This document shows positions 5,562 through 5,601 of a stretch of DNA of 5,601 bases, piece by piece. The notes beneath the pieces are model-generated. The model did no database searches. It was not told the DNA's origin and worked only from the letters and a program-made list of their open reading frames with translations. The translations under genes and the position numbers were made by a program. Each line of letters begins with the position of its first letter. Within the stretch, counting starts at the first letter, position 1. Source of the stretch: Caldifarciminota bacterium (GTDB taxonomy: Bacteria > Hydrothermota > Tepidihabitantia > SM23-42); assembly GCA_023128195.1 (NCBI GenBank), contig JAGMEL010000227.1:1-5601 (forward strand). The letters run 5' to 3'.

Positions 5562-5593
5562 GGAGACTTGGAGACGGGGTGACAAGGAGATTC
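5562..5593 (+). repeat. 8-bp tandem array, GGAGACNN family, upstream of the transglutaminase-like gene
   Basis: Plus-strand units are ggagactt, ggagacgg, ggtgacaa, ggagattc: four octamers fitting GGAGACNN, ending 8 bases before the window edge, with a further degenerate unit possible. The consensus equals that of the array at 462-501, which reads on the minus strand, so the two arrays are inverted relative to each other around the gene pair. The array covers the region where a promoter for the gene pair would be expected; I see no clear -35/-10 pair in the 68 bp available. Confidence 0.72.
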
Positions 5594-5601
5594 TCTTTCT
5601 C

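Overview
The window looks like part of a chromosome from an uncultivated, moderately AT-rich bacterium that sends large multidomain proteins to its surface. Two long exported proteins end in the same FlgD-Ig-like / type IX-style C-terminal sorting domain (PNPF ... IYD-[IV]-[ST]-GR ... AGVYFVRLE ... ILLR). The DNA also carries short tandem arrays of 7-, 8- and 9-bp units in coding and non-coding sequence. From memory, this combination fits lineages such as candidate division WOR-3 (Stahlbacteria) and its relatives. That placement is an inference; no marker gene is present.

All three supported genes are on the minus strand, so in transcription order the window reads right to left. (1) 5534-5601 is a short upstream region with an 8-bp tandem array (GGAGACNN). 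(2) 5533-3452 encodes a 693-aa exported protein with a transglutaminase-like Cys/His core, a carboxypeptidase-regulatory-like beta domain and the sorting domain. (3) A 76-bp gap follows. (4) 3375-508 encodes a 955-aa exported protein with a jelly-roll-like N-terminus, two tandem Ig-like repeats, a gingipain-like (C25, clan CD) cysteine peptidase domain and the same sorting domain. (5) 211-507 is a repeat-filled spacer with an 8-bp array next to the peptidase stop codon, a GC-rich hairpin and a 9-bp array. (6) 210-1 is the start of a membrane sensor protein that runs off the left edge; it has a strong sigma70-type promoter and apparently a leaderless start.

The two large genes may be co-transcribed and supply two cysteine-dependent enzymes to the same surface location. 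For both, a Shine-Dalgarno site places the real start 5 to 7 codons inside the longest open frame.

The most unusual signal is the repeats. Each sorting domain contains two heptamer arrays, at the same two predicted loops. At the C-terminal site the arrays are nearly identical between the genes (31/35 bases). At the N-terminal site the heptamers are different sequences (TGCAAGA type versus TAGGGCA type). A 7-bp unit shifts the reading frame with every copy, yet both frames stay open. Outside the genes the arrays have period 8 or 9, and the 8-bp arrays flank the gene pair in opposite orientation.
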